Of a DNA stretch of 64,000 bases, positions 30,822 to 39,281 are shown piece after piece. The stretch comes from a virus. The notes under the pieces are model-generated. The model saw nothing but the letters and a program-made list of their open reading frames with translations. It made no database searches and was not told where the DNA came from. The stretch lies in IMG/VR virus record IMGVR_UViG_3300042350_002797, positions 1-64,000 of that record. The stretch is one strand, 5' to 3'. A program made the translations under genes and the position numbers. Position 1 is the stretch's first letter; each line of letters opens with the position of its first letter.

Positions 30822-33278
30822 TTATTTAAGCCCTGCAATTCTAAGCATAGCTGCTAATTCGGAACTCTCTAATGAACGTAGGTTTCTATCTTGTTTTGTA
30901 ATACCTGGTCCCATTTTAGGCTGAGCCATTTGTCCACTTTGTGGTTTAGGTTGGGGTTGACCACCTTGTCCCATTTTTGGCGGTGGCTGAATTTTTTTAG
31001 GAGCCTGGTATCCTTTGCCAAAGGCACCACGATCGATTGGAAATTTTTGACTGGATTCTGGATCAACTTCGTCAGGTGTCTGAAATGACCCTGGTCCAGG
31101 TCCAGGATCTCTGAGAGTACCTTGCTGACCTGCTTGCTGACCTGCTTGGAAATTAGTTGCTAAATCTGATACACCTTGACGAATATTGCCAACTGTATCT
31201 CTTACACCTTTTTGTACTTTTCCAACTGCACTACCTGCCTTGTAGGCCAGATCGTCACCGAAGCCTTCTTCAAAATCATCTTTGGTGTTTACTGCTTTTG
31301 ACCCTTTATCTAATGCTTTGGTATCTTTGTCATGTGGATTTACATATGTTGATTTGGGATCAAATTGGGTTGCTATCTCTTTTCTGTTAGCCTTGTCAAC
31401 ATCGTACATACTAGGTGATGTTTTAGTTTGTGTTGTTTTTGACGCAGAAGAATTTCCTACTTCACCTAAACCAGATAATTCTTGAATTCGACGCATTTCT
31501 GCTTGTGTCATTAATTCATTCATAATGTGCTTGGCTTTACCTAAAGCTTCTTCACCAAATTTTTTCTCTACTGAAATTAATACGCCAGTTGGTCCTTTTG
31601 GTGTGTTGCCGTTTTCGTCAAACATACTTTTAACAAATTCTACTACTTCGTCGCCACTATCTGCATATCCTTGATCGAAAAATTCATTTACATTTAATCC
31701 AGCTCGTTGTATAGCATCTGCTAACGATACTTCTTCTCCAAATAATGTAAATGTATCTTCTGCTGTCATACCTGCTCTTTTTGCACGTTCTACTACTCGT
31801 TTAATATTTTCAGCCATGGCTACTCCTGGTGTTGTTGGCATACTAGGTGGTACAGCAGGAGCTGCTGCTTCTGGCGGAGGTGCGGCAGGTGCTGGCTCTG
31901 CTGTTGGTTCAGGTGCTGGTTCTGCTGAAAAATTAAGTTTACTTAAAACATCCGTTCCGTTTTCTTGATCTTTAATAGTAACATAATCTTTGATAATATT
32001 TCTTACATCCGAATCAGGGTTAATATCAGCTAATTCTTTAAACACATCGACAAGCTCTTTATCATCTATAATTTCTGACAAACTTTCAATGGCATTTGTG
32101 CCATCTGTTCCTACTGGAAATTCTTGAGCTAGCAAACTGTTTAATTTTTCAATAGCCACCGATTGTTCTTCTTGATTATTACTAAAAATATCGGGACCTT
32201 CACCTAAAATTTTGTTAAGATAATTTTCAAATTGTTGTTCTACATCTAAAGAATGTTTTTCAATAGATACTGGTGCGGAAGATAAATTGCCAGTTTCTTC
32301 TACTGAAACAAATTCGTCAAAATTCATTTCTTTTATTGGATCAATATCTTGGCCGACTATTTTATAAATGTAAGGAAATACACCTTTTAATTCTTCATTA
32401 AATGTCTTAATTGTTAACCTGTCTACCCAATCGTTAATAATGTCTTCTGGAATTTCTTGTACTTCTGATTTAGTAAACGATTCACTAAAACTCTGATAAT
32501 AAGAGTGTTTTTGTAACTGATTTATTTCTTTTTTAACTTCTTCTATTCTTTCAATTACTCTTACAGTAATGTCACTCATTGCTTCTGACACAACCGGAGT
32601 TCTTCCTACATAACCCTTAAATTTTCTAAGATTAGACAATTCTTCGCTGAGACTAACAATATATTGACCGATATCGTCGTAAGGAATGCCGCCGTTTCTA
32701 ATATGTTCGGCCATAGCCCTTGCACCGTTAATATGGCGCATTGGGTATTTAAATCTTTCCCCTTGAGCATTTTCAATATAAATGCTTTCGATGTGCATGG
32801 TTCTACCAGCTGGGATGTTTGGATTAATTGGCTGAGTATGTCTAATAATTAACTTAGTCTCTCCTAAGTCCTGATAACTGGTTTTTAAACTACCCTGCAA
32901 CTTACTTTCAGTCATTTGTGAATCTCCACGTTTTTGAATATTTGTTAGGTTCAAATCTCTCACTTCAAAATTAAGAATCTTTTGTTTAGCAAATTTTCGT
33001 AATTCTTCTATAAAATTAAACCATATAGTTTTTATTCTGCTGGATTGATCTTTAATTACATCATTGCTAAACATTACTGTAAGACCGTCTTCTTCGGTAA
33101 GATCAATTCTAATACTGCCCAACGATATATTATTCTTTTTGAATTCAAAATCGAACTGACGAGCTAATTTTTCTTCGTCAGTAGGGTTTCCTTCTGCATC
33201 TTTTAAGCTGACCTTAGGAAAGGTGGATCTTAATTTTGCAAACAGTTCTTGAGCAGCTAAATCTAAGTTTTTTTCCAT
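30822..33278 (-). CDS. Large structural protein between gp17 and gp32 (818 aa)
   Basis: 818 aa, with a charged coiled N-terminal half, a Pro/Ala/Glu-rich linker at about 453-484 (PAPEPTAEPAPAAPPPEA) and a Lys/Gln/Gly-rich tail. Short repeats resembling the gp34945 N-terminus appear near the C-terminus (MRRIQELSGL, ELAAMLRIAGLK). No enzyme motif. Its position between the terminase and gp32, and its promoter, a GATAAATA late box 5 nt before the ATG, suggest a virion or head-core component. Function is not known. Confidence 0.65.
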   Translation of the reverse strand: MEKNLDLAAQELFAKLRSTFPKVSLKDAEGNPTDEEKLARQFDFEFKKNNISLGSIRIDLTEEDGLTVMFSNDVIKDQSSRIKTIWFNFIEELRKFAKQKILNFEVRDLNLTNIQKRGDSQMTESKLQGSLKTSYQDLGETKLIIRHTQPINPNIPAGRTMHIESIYIENAQGERFKYPMRHINGARAMAEHIRNGGIPYDDIGQYIVSLSEELSNLRKFKGYVGRTPVVSEAMSDITVRVIERIEEVKKEINQLQKHSYYQSFSESFTKSEVQEIPEDIINDWVDRLTIKTFNEELKGVFPYIYKIVGQDIDPIKEMNFDEFVSVEETGNLSSAPVSIEKHSLDVEQQFENYLNKILGEGPDIFSNNQEEQSVAIEKLNSLLAQEFPVGTDGTNAIESLSEIIDDKELVDVFKELADINPDSDVRNIIKDYVTIKDQENGTDVLSKLNFSAEPAPEPTAEPAPAAPPPEAAAPAVPPSMPTTPGVAMAENIKRVVERAKRAGMTAEDTFTLFGEEVSLADAIQRAGLNVNEFFDQGYADSGDEVVEFVKSMFDENGNTPKGPTGVLISVEKKFGEEALGKAKHIMNELMTQAEMRRIQELSGLGEVGNSSASKTTQTKTSPSMYDVDKANRKEIATQFDPKSTYVNPHDKDTKALDKGSKAVNTKDDFEEGFGDDLAYKAGSAVGKVQKGVRDTVGNIRQGVSDLATNFQAGQQAGQQGTLRDPGPGPGSFQTPDEVDPESSQKFPIDRGAFGKGYQAPKKIQPPPKMGQGGQPQPKPQSGQMAQPKMGPGITKQDRNLRSLESSELAAMLRIAGLK

Positions 33279-33283
33279 ACTGA

Positions 33284-33291
33284 TATTTATC
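33284..33291 (-). promoter_or_regulatory. Late box 5 nt before the 818-aa gene
   Basis: GATAAATA on the minus strand, TCAGT, then ATG at 33278. It overlaps the stop codon of gp17. Confidence 0.65.
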
Positions 33292-34885
33292 CAAGCATAC
33301 TTGAAACAAAAATGGGCATAGGAAGCTCGTAATCCTCATCCTCTAAGCCCTCATTAGAACTGAAAGTATCAAAGACTCTGCTATCCCAATCTGCTAAAAC
33401 TTGGCTCATACGTACAATAAGCAGTAATGCACTTACTAAATCGTCTTGTTCTCCAGCTTTAGCTTTAAATGTAATACCGGCGGCTACAAATGCTTTAAGC
33501 TCCGATATAAGAGGTTTAGAGTGAATCTTCATTTTACCTGATTCTACAAGGTATTTTAATCTTGCTGCCGCAGAAATTTTAGTTTTATGTGTAGTATTGA
33601 ACCCTTTTCTAAATTTTCTCACATGCCCTTTTCTTATAGGTTCGCTGACAAAAAGACCTGGAAAATGTTCTTCTCCTATGTCTCTAATACAGATTAGTCC
33701 AGCTTCTCCAATATTGTTATTTTCTAAGCTCCAATATATATTTCGACTATTATCATCGCCTACACAATCTTGTAAGTATTTTAATATTTCTTTTAAAATT
33801 TTTATTTGTCCTTGAATAGGAGTCAAATTATGCTGCCATTCGGCAACCTGAATGAAACTAGGTAGTTCGAACACTTGAATGCCTGCACTATTGCCACCAG
33901 TGCCTAAACTTGGATCTAACGCAATTGCATAAATGTGATCTTTGCTAGGAGTCTTGTACCAGCGTGTTTGCCCCATGTTCATTATAGGTTGCTTGCCGTC
34001 TAATCCGGCAAGACAAATACTGCTAATTAGAGTTTCGTCATAAATTAAGAATTCGCAATTATATTCTCTACGAAATCGTTCTTCACCAATGCGTCCACGT
34101 TCTTGTGAAGCCCATGCATCGTCACGATCTGGATGTTCATCCCAAGTACATGTAAAAGGAAAAAAGCCGTTAACTCCTACATCTTGTTCATTGCCAAATT
34201 CGTCAAATTTTTTGTTAGCTTCTTTCCAAATTGTAGCAAAGGTATCTTCGTCACTGTTAGGGGTACTAGTGATAATAGCTTTACCACCAGTAGCCAATGT
34301 CGGAGAAATTGATGTCCAAAATTCGTCAGCAATATTAGGTGGTACAAAAGCAAACTCATCACAGTATAGTAATGAAATACTCATACCACGACCTGTATTA
34401 CCTGTAGTAGTAGTTGATATAATACGACTACCATTATCAAACTCAATACTGCCTTTGTTATAGTTAATTACACCGCAGCGTATATGGTCTGGACAAAGCT
34501 CGTAGGCATAACGAACACGTTGCATGATTTCCTGCGAACCTGTATATTTGTGTGCAGAGATTAATATAGTCTGGTCCGGGTGAAACATAGCATACCACAA
34601 TAAGTATCCGGCGGCACAGGTAGTTTTACCCATTTGCCTAGGTAACATATTAATATTAAATCTATGCCCGTGATATGCATCTAATAATCTTGACTGATAG
34701 TCATACGGCTCGAACAGCATTTTTCCTTTTACAGGGTGCTGTATGTAAAAAAAGTTGTCGCAAAAATAATGATACCCGTTGTCAGTATCTGCACATTTTA
34801 ACAGATCCTCTATTTGAAGTTCTGTAAAGGTTTCTTTTGTGTGTGCCTTTTTAGTTAGGACACCATCCAAACTTTTGCTTGCCAT
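33287..34885 (-). CDS. gp17: Large terminase gp17
   Basis: 532 aa. The packaging motor and nuclease. ATPase domain: Walker A-like MLPRQMGKTT (about 79-88) and Walker B LLYCDEFAF (about 172-180), with the TGNTGRG region before it. Nuclease domain: ALDPSLGTGG (about 317-326), WSLENN and EQDDLVSALL, the acidic residues of an RNase H-like fold. Length fits T4 gp17 (610 aa, with extra ends). Late box 5 nt before the ATG and a terminator above it make it a separate unit. Confidence 0.95.
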   Translation of the reverse strand: MASKSLDGVLTKKAHTKETFTELQIEDLLKCADTDNGYHYFCDNFFYIQHPVKGKMLFEPYDYQSRLLDAYHGHRFNINMLPRQMGKTTCAAGYLLWYAMFHPDQTILISAHKYTGSQEIMQRVRYAYELCPDHIRCGVINYNKGSIEFDNGSRIISTTTTGNTGRGMSISLLYCDEFAFVPPNIADEFWTSISPTLATGGKAIITSTPNSDEDTFATIWKEANKKFDEFGNEQDVGVNGFFPFTCTWDEHPDRDDAWASQERGRIGEERFRREYNCEFLIYDETLISSICLAGLDGKQPIMNMGQTRWYKTPSKDHIYAIALDPSLGTGGNSAGIQVFELPSFIQVAEWQHNLTPIQGQIKILKEILKYLQDCVGDDNSRNIYWSLENNNIGEAGLICIRDIGEEHFPGLFVSEPIRKGHVRKFRKGFNTTHKTKISAAARLKYLVESGKMKIHSKPLISELKAFVAAGITFKAKAGEQDDLVSALLLIVRMSQVLADWDSRVFDTFSSNEGLEDEDYELPMPIFVSSMLG

Positions 34886-34890
34886 AGTTT

Positions 34891-34898
34891 TATTTACA
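34891..34898 (-). promoter_or_regulatory. Late box 5 nt before gp17
   Basis: TGTAAATA on the minus strand, AAACT, then ATG at 34885. It is weaker than TATAAATA but has the same spacing as several others. Confidence 0.5.
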
Positions 34899-34901
34899 AA
34901 A

Positions 34902-34926
34902 AAATAGCCCCTTAATGGGGCTATTT
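34902..34926 (-). terminator. Terminator before gp17
   Basis: AAATAGCCCC (34902-34911) pairs with GGGGCTATTT (34917-34926) around TTAAT, followed on the minus strand by a seven-T run. Ends the transcript from 34945-35583. Confidence 0.85.
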
Positions 34927-34944
34927 GGTTAGTAGCGTATGTTT

Positions 34945-35583
34945 TTAACTGCGATTTTTTATGTCTTCATACATTGCATGAAGTTTTGTTTTGTAGCTTT
35001 CTAAAGCCATAGGATTATCACCTCTATATGGTTTATCGCTGTAGCTGTCTTTTGATTTGTGAAGATCGTCACCGTGATCTATAGGAAAATTATCTTGTCC
35101 TAGTTGAACGTCTGGACTATTAGCATATTCATCACCTAGTACCGGTTCTTTCTTCATTACCATCATACCTGGCATGTCAATGCCAGGAGAATCCATGTCA
35201 TGGTCTCCATGATCGTGATCTATAGAATCGTCGCCCTTTTCTAAGTTTCTAAGAATATTCATTAGGTCCCTAATTCCGCCGCTGCCTGATCCGTTCATAC
35301 TAACATTCATGCTAACATTATCTTGTTGCTTGTTCATGCTAGGCATACTCATTGGTCCCATGCCACATTCGTCCATATCTTGTTCTAATTGATCTGCTAA
35401 AACATCAAGACTCTCGTCTTTTTTACCCATTGCCTGTTTGATAGCTTTGTCTTTAGATCCCATGTACTCGTCTTTGCCTGATTCAATTTCGCCGTCACCG
35501 TCGTAATCTTTATCTGCTTTATCTGATTCTTGCACTGGCTGGTCTAATTCAGCCATGCGAGCCATTAATTCTTGAAAATTCAT
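34945..35583 (-). CDS. Head-core-like protein with an EF-hand-like loop (212 aa)
   Basis: 212 aa, acidic, Met/Asp/Lys-rich. Residues 26-40 contain DYDGDGEIESGKDEY, an EF-hand-like DxDxDGxI segment with an Asp/Glu at about the twelfth to fourteenth position; a Ca-binding role is possible. The N-terminus MNFQELMARMAELDQP recalls short helical starts of several neighbours. A Met/Gly/Ser-rich middle (MSMPSMNKQQDN) looks disordered. The start overlaps the preceding gene (ATGA). Function unknown; probably virion-associated by position. Confidence 0.6.
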   Translation of the reverse strand: MNFQELMARMAELDQPVQESDKADKDYDGDGEIESGKDEYMGSKDKAIKQAMGKKDESLDVLADQLEQDMDECGMGPMSMPSMNKQQDNVSMNVSMNGSGSGGIRDLMNILRNLEKGDDSIDHDHGDHDMDSPGIDMPGMMVMKKEPVLGDEYANSPDVQLGQDNFPIDHGDDLHKSKDSYSDKPYRGDNPMALESYKTKLHAMYEDIKNRS

Positions 35584-36185
35584 TTTGTTTTTCCTTTTAA
35601 CACACTTTGCGAAGCAGAAACTTTTTCTGTCGATGATGCTTTTTCTTTTGGTGAAGATTTAGCAAGTATTTTATCATTTACACCCTTGTATTGTGTTGGC
35701 TGAGTTTCTTTACTAATCTTAGCTAATTCTTTGAGCAGACTGCTGATCTTTTTCTCTCCTACTAACTCTTGATTATTTTCTTTTTGATAATCTTGACTTA
35801 GTAATGCAGATTTTTTACTGTCGTCAGACATATGTTCATTGTTTAATTCAACTTCATCTTCTTCTTTTAAACTACGCACACGTAAGCAGCAGGGATCTAT
35901 ACCTGTTTGTTCTGACATGTAAGCAGTTAGCACTTGACTAGTTGTAGGATAATCTAATTCTACATCAAAAATGGTCATGTGGGTGTTTTCTAGTGTAGGA
36001 AAATCTGACAATTTTGCCTGTATTGGTGTAGTTTTTCCTTTGCTAAAACTAGACACTTTATACTTGTCCAAAGCAGCCTTCATAGTATCTTCTATATGCT
36101 CGGGTAATTCCCCAGCAATTTTAATTTTAAAAGAGTACTTTTTTTCTTCTACACTTTCAGTAAGATATTCTTTAAACGATTTCAT
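35580..36185 (-). CDS. Probable head protein with capsid-targeting-like N-terminus (201 aa)
   Basis: 201 aa starting MKSFKEYLTESVEEKKY, similar to the T4 internal-protein start MKTYQEFIAEA that is cleaved after Glu in the prohead. The middle has a globular beta-rich region (MTIFDVELDYPTTSQVLTAYM) with CC, then KISSLLKELAKISKETQPTQYKGVND, a conserved-looking helix in marine T4-like phages. The tail is Lys/Ser-rich. ATG follows AGGACTGCTAT after a late box at 36204. Likely a packaged or core protein; not named. Confidence 0.6.
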   Translation of the reverse strand: MKSFKEYLTESVEEKKYSFKIKIAGELPEHIEDTMKAALDKYKVSSFSKGKTTPIQAKLSDFPTLENTHMTIFDVELDYPTTSQVLTAYMSEQTGIDPCCLRVRSLKEEDEVELNNEHMSDDSKKSALLSQDYQKENNQELVGEKKISSLLKELAKISKETQPTQYKGVNDKILAKSSPKEKASSTEKVSASQSVLKGKTK

Positions 36186-36203
36186 ATAGCAGTCCTAATA
36201 GTG

Positions 36204-36211
36204 TATTTATT
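36204..36211 (-). promoter_or_regulatory. Late promoter box before the head protein
   Basis: AATAAATA on the minus strand, 18 nt before the ATG at 36185, with an AGGA ribosome site between. Confidence 0.65.
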
Positions 36212-36677
36212 TCATATTCTTCAGTTTTTCCAACAAGCTATTTCTATCTGAGATAATAACGCTGGAATTTGTAATATCTTGGCTTTCATCGCCTTTATCA
36301 TTGTCTAGCTTTTGTTTCTTTAATTGTAATTCTACCATTTTGAGCTTTTTGTCTATTTTTGCTGCTTTAGCATCAATGGCATTCTTTAACATAGTGCTTG
36401 CAACTTCGAATACTCGCCCACTATATCTAGCTTCTACATTCATGCCTAAATCCATTAAGTCATCAAATGCATCTGTAGCTCGTTGAGCAAGCTCGTCAAA
36501 TTCTTTATCGCTGATGTCGCCTAATCCTTTAACTTGCGGCAAAGCCGCTGCAATCTTATCAAACTCGCTGATATCTCTTAACAAAGGTTGTGTGGCTTCT
36601 ACAGCTTTACTCTTTTCTTCTTTTTTAATTAGCTTTTTGCTTTCTGGTAAATTTAAGACTTCTTCTAGCTTTTTCAT
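36207..36677 (-). CDS. gp16: Small terminase gp16
   Basis: 156 aa, predicted almost entirely helical with a central helical hairpin (RATDAFDDLMDLGMNVEARYSGRVFEVASTML, then AIDAKAAKIDKKLKMVELQLKK). This pattern matches the oligomerising small terminase of T4-like phages, which recognises DNA and stimulates gp17. T4 gp16 is 164 aa. It sits between gp4 and the head proteins, near gp17 (34885). Identification is by pattern and context. Confidence 0.65.
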   Translation of the reverse strand: MKKLEEVLNLPESKKLIKKEEKSKAVEATQPLLRDISEFDKIAAALPQVKGLGDISDKEFDELAQRATDAFDDLMDLGMNVEARYSGRVFEVASTMLKNAIDAKAAKIDKKLKMVELQLKKQKLDNDKGDESQDITNSSVIISDRNSLLEKLKNMK

Positions 36678-36685
36678 ATAATTAC

Positions 36686-37123
36686 TTATCTTAAACGACC
36701 GTTATAAAATAAATCTTGTTCATTTAAAACTCTAAATTTTATGCCTTGCTTTGAGCACCACGATTGAGCTGCTCTCCATTTAACTTGATTCTTAGCCCAT
36801 TGTAATTGATTATTACGATTTTTGCCGGCTTTTTCGAGCAAGGTTTGACTTTGAGGTTTAATTTCTATTAGCTCGACTTGCATTATACCTTTTTTATCTG
36901 CATATTGTATAAAGAAGTCTGGAACATATACAGTTTGGCGACCAGTAAACGGATCTTTGTAAGGAATTTTTACTGCTTCGCTAGCCCATTTTAATATTCT
37001 AGGATCTTTATCACAAAAATTCATAAAGTTCCATTCCCAACTACTTCTATATGTAGGAGAACTATTACCTACATACTTTTCTACGTTAGTGACTGTAAAC
37101 TTTCCTCTTGCAAATTTGGACAT
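36686..37123 (-). CDS. gp4: Head completion protein gp4
   Basis: 145 aa, basic. Contains SSPTYRSSWEWNFMNFCD, VPYVPDFF-like (TVYVPDFFIQYAD), VELIEIKPQ and a C-terminal WRAAQSWCSKQGIKFRVL. The acidic residue in a strand plus ExK (ELIEIKP) resembles a PD-(D/E)XK nuclease fold, as proposed for T4 gp4 (150 aa), which completes the DNA-filled head. The ATG overlaps the end of the gene above. Confidence is good from sequence pattern and neighbourhood. Confidence 0.85.
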   Translation of the reverse strand: MSKFARGKFTVTNVEKYVGNSSPTYRSSWEWNFMNFCDKDPRILKWASEAVKIPYKDPFTGRQTVYVPDFFIQYADKKGIMQVELIEIKPQSQTLLEKAGKNRNNQLQWAKNQVKWRAAQSWCSKQGIKFRVLNEQDLFYNGRLR

Positions 37124-37497
37124 TATTGTGCAATATTTCTGCTTTCATATGTAACTTCAGAAGTCAATGTCTTATAACCTAGAAAGCTTGTTTTTTCTCT
37201 ATATAAATTTATAATCTCAGTGACTACTTGACTAAGCTGAGCACCATTTAATCCTTTCAAGGTATCTATAAGTTGCATAGGATTAACGTTGTCGATTCTA
37301 GCTTGATTTAATAAAACTATAGCAGTGCTTTTTGCGGCTTGCTCATCAAACCCATTCTTTAAGAAAAACCCTAACACTGCATCTATTTGATTGCTAGGAA
37401 AGCTTACTTGATGAGTAAAATATTTGTTAAAAAATGTTTTTACTTCGTCTGCACTATCTGTAGGAGACTGCGGTGGTAGATTCGTTCTAGTGTTCAT
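37123..37497 (-). CDS. Conserved small structural protein (124 aa)
   Basis: 124 aa, helical, with FFNKYFTHQVSFPSNQIDAVLGFF and a hydrophobic stretch that is not long enough for a membrane span. It ends EVTYESRNIAQ. Overlaps the gp4 gene by one base at the start. A protein like this lies near gp4 in T4-like marine phages; the role is presumably in the virion, unproven. Confidence 0.65.
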   Translation of the reverse strand: MNTRTNLPPQSPTDSADEVKTFFNKYFTHQVSFPSNQIDAVLGFFLKNGFDEQAAKSTAIVLLNQARIDNVNPMQLIDTLKGLNGAQLSQVVTEIINLYREKTSFLGYKTLTSEVTYESRNIAQ

Positions 37498-37498
37498 A

Positions 37499-38557
37499 TT
37501 ATGGATTTAAATTTCTAGGCTGAGCAACTGTAGGAACTGATGAATCACTTACTGGAAATGTTGTATTTCTTACAGCGCCGGCACTATTTCCAGTTACTGT
37601 GGATAAACTTCGATTGGTCACGTTAGTTAATTCTTCTGTTATACCAGTTCTACTTAATTGTTGTGAATTATTATAAGTGTTTACCGCAGTTATTGCAGTA
37701 GCTACAAAATTTGCAGGACTAGAAAATGCCTGACCGGATGCTACAGATCCAAACACAGAACTTGCTCCTGCTAGTACTCCGCCTGCGCCAAATAAAGATC
37801 TGGTGCCGCCACCAGCTAACGATATAGGACTCGGCACTGTATCATAATGATCGACTCCGAATCCTAACGGATTTCCTTGAGACACTAAACCATTTTCGTA
37901 GTATACTGACTCATAAGCTAATGTCATTGATTGCTCACCTGTGTTATTACTGGTATAATCTAATGAATCGTGATTCCAGGAAGTAATTAATGGATTTACT
38001 AAAGTATAACTGTTCCAATACTTTCTGGCCATTTGGTATATAACCACACTGTCAAAAAAAGGTATAGAACTGTTATTATCTAGTCCAAATGGAGATTTAA
38101 TGTAATTCTTTCCTAGAGTGGCTGTTCTAAAATAATTACCTTGAATTTTTGATGCTATTGGATCGGCATAATAATAACTAAAATAGTTTTCCCATAATTG
38201 TCGTGTAACGCCTAGGTTGTCATCGTGAAATTTAATACTAACTGGTTGATAATCAATTTTTGTTTGAACAACTTTTTTTCTATTGTATTGATTAGCAGTT
38301 TCGGAACTTATTGTAAATTTTGGTAAGTCAGCTGATTTTACTAGGATACCTATTTCATTTTGATGTTGGAATTTAAAGTTTAAACTTTTAAGAGCGTTAG
38401 TGTTTATTTTAAAAAACACATGAAATAAAAATTTAGATTTAGGTGCTAATCTAAAATTATCATCGACAAAGGTTCTAGCAGCGTGTCTAAAATCTCCAAG
38501 GTTTCCCTTAGGATTGAAGAATCCACTAACAAACTGACGTAAGGCTTTATTAGACAT
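37499..38557 (-). CDS. Tail-tube-like structural protein (352 aa)
   Basis: 352 aa. The first 200 residues match a tail-tube-type beta fold: KSADLPKFTISSETANQYNRKKVVQ, YQPVSIKFHDDNLGVTRQLWENYFSYYY, and SWNHDSLDYTSN. The C-terminus is Gly/Ala/Ser-rich (GGGTRSLFGAGGVLAGAS). In T4, gp54 is the baseplate protein that starts the tube and shares its fold with gp19, so gp54-like is the best guess. Late box 5 nt before ATG at 38557, terminator upstream. Confidence 0.7.
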   Translation of the reverse strand: MSNKALRQFVSGFFNPKGNLGDFRHAARTFVDDNFRLAPKSKFLFHVFFKINTNALKSLNFKFQHQNEIGILVKSADLPKFTISSETANQYNRKKVVQTKIDYQPVSIKFHDDNLGVTRQLWENYFSYYYADPIASKIQGNYFRTATLGKNYIKSPFGLDNNSSIPFFDSVVIYQMARKYWNSYTLVNPLITSWNHDSLDYTSNNTGEQSMTLAYESVYYENGLVSQGNPLGFGVDHYDTVPSPISLAGGGTRSLFGAGGVLAGASSVFGSVASGQAFSSPANFVATAITAVNTYNNSQQLSRTGITEELTNVTNRSLSTVTGNSAGAVRNTTFPVSDSSVPTVAQPRNLNP

Positions 38558-38562
38558 ACAAT

Positions 38563-38570
38563 TATTTATC
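38563..38570 (-). promoter_or_regulatory. Late box 5 nt before the tail-tube-like gene
   Basis: GATAAATA on the minus strand, ATTGT, then ATG at 38557. It lies just below the terminator of gp19, so the two signals sit within 70 nt. Confidence 0.65.
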
Positions 38571-38605
38571 GAACAATATTAACTACGTAGTTAATACAAA
38601 GTCAT

Positions 38606-38633
38606 AAAAAAGCAGCTTTTCAGCTGCTTTTTT
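38606..38633. terminator. Bidirectional terminator after gp19
   Basis: AAAAAAGCAGCT (38606-38617) pairs with AGCTGCTTTTTT (38622-38633) around TTTC; T runs on both strands. It separates the sheath-tube unit from the genes below. Confidence 0.9.
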
Positions 38634-38634
38634 A

Positions 38635-39264
38635 TTAACGTCTTCCGCTGCCTGTAGCTAATACACCTAGTGCTCTTGCTACATTAGTGCCTACTCCAGT
38701 GCCTTGTGGTGTTTGTACACAGTTGTCTGGTTGAATTGTTAAATCGATCATAGCAGGTCCTTGTTCACCGTAGCCTAAACTTTGATAGTTTACAGTTGTT
38801 AGGTAACAACCATAACATTCCCAAGTTTCTAGAACAGTAACGGTGTCGGCGCCGTTACCACCGTCTAACATTTCAAGACGCAGATTAAACTTATAATCAA
38901 TAGCACTTGCTGCACTACTCTGCTCAAGAAAGTCAAATTGTTTCTGTAATTGTTCACCAACAAGTTTTTGCACATTATTACTAACATCATCACGTAATGT
39001 AATTGCAATAGGTTGCCATGTGTGCTTGCCTGCATAATTGATTTTACTGTTGTAAATTTCAATTACTTGGTTTGCAAACTGTACTTGTGGTCGAGCCGCA
39101 GTTTGTACTTGTTTAGTTAGTTCAGTAGTAGGAGTAGAAACACCAAAATTTTCAAACATCACTCTAAAGCGATATTTTAGTTTTGGCATCAACATCCCTT
39201 GCGATGATGCAGACGCATCGCTTGCTAGAGGAACTGTAAATTTTGATAATGATGAAATTGCCAT
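38635..39264 (-). CDS. gp19: Tail tube protein gp19
   Basis: 209 aa. Builds the inner tube inside the sheath. Visible blocks: KLKYRFRVMFENFG, SKINYAGKHTWQPIAITLRDD, IDYKFNLRLEMLDGG and a long C-terminal strand TTVNYQSLGYGEQGPAMIDLTIQPD. Length is close to T4 gp19 (163 aa) with extra ends. It lies directly after gp18, as in T4. Confidence 0.92.
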   Translation of the reverse strand: MAISSLSKFTVPLASDASASSQGMLMPKLKYRFRVMFENFGVSTPTTELTKQVQTAARPQVQFANQVIEIYNSKINYAGKHTWQPIAITLRDDVSNNVQKLVGEQLQKQFDFLEQSSAASAIDYKFNLRLEMLDGGNGADTVTVLETWECYGCYLTTVNYQSLGYGEQGPAMIDLTIQPDNCVQTPQGTGVGTNVARALGVLATGSGRR

Positions 39265-39281
39265 ATTTTAATCCTTTTATT

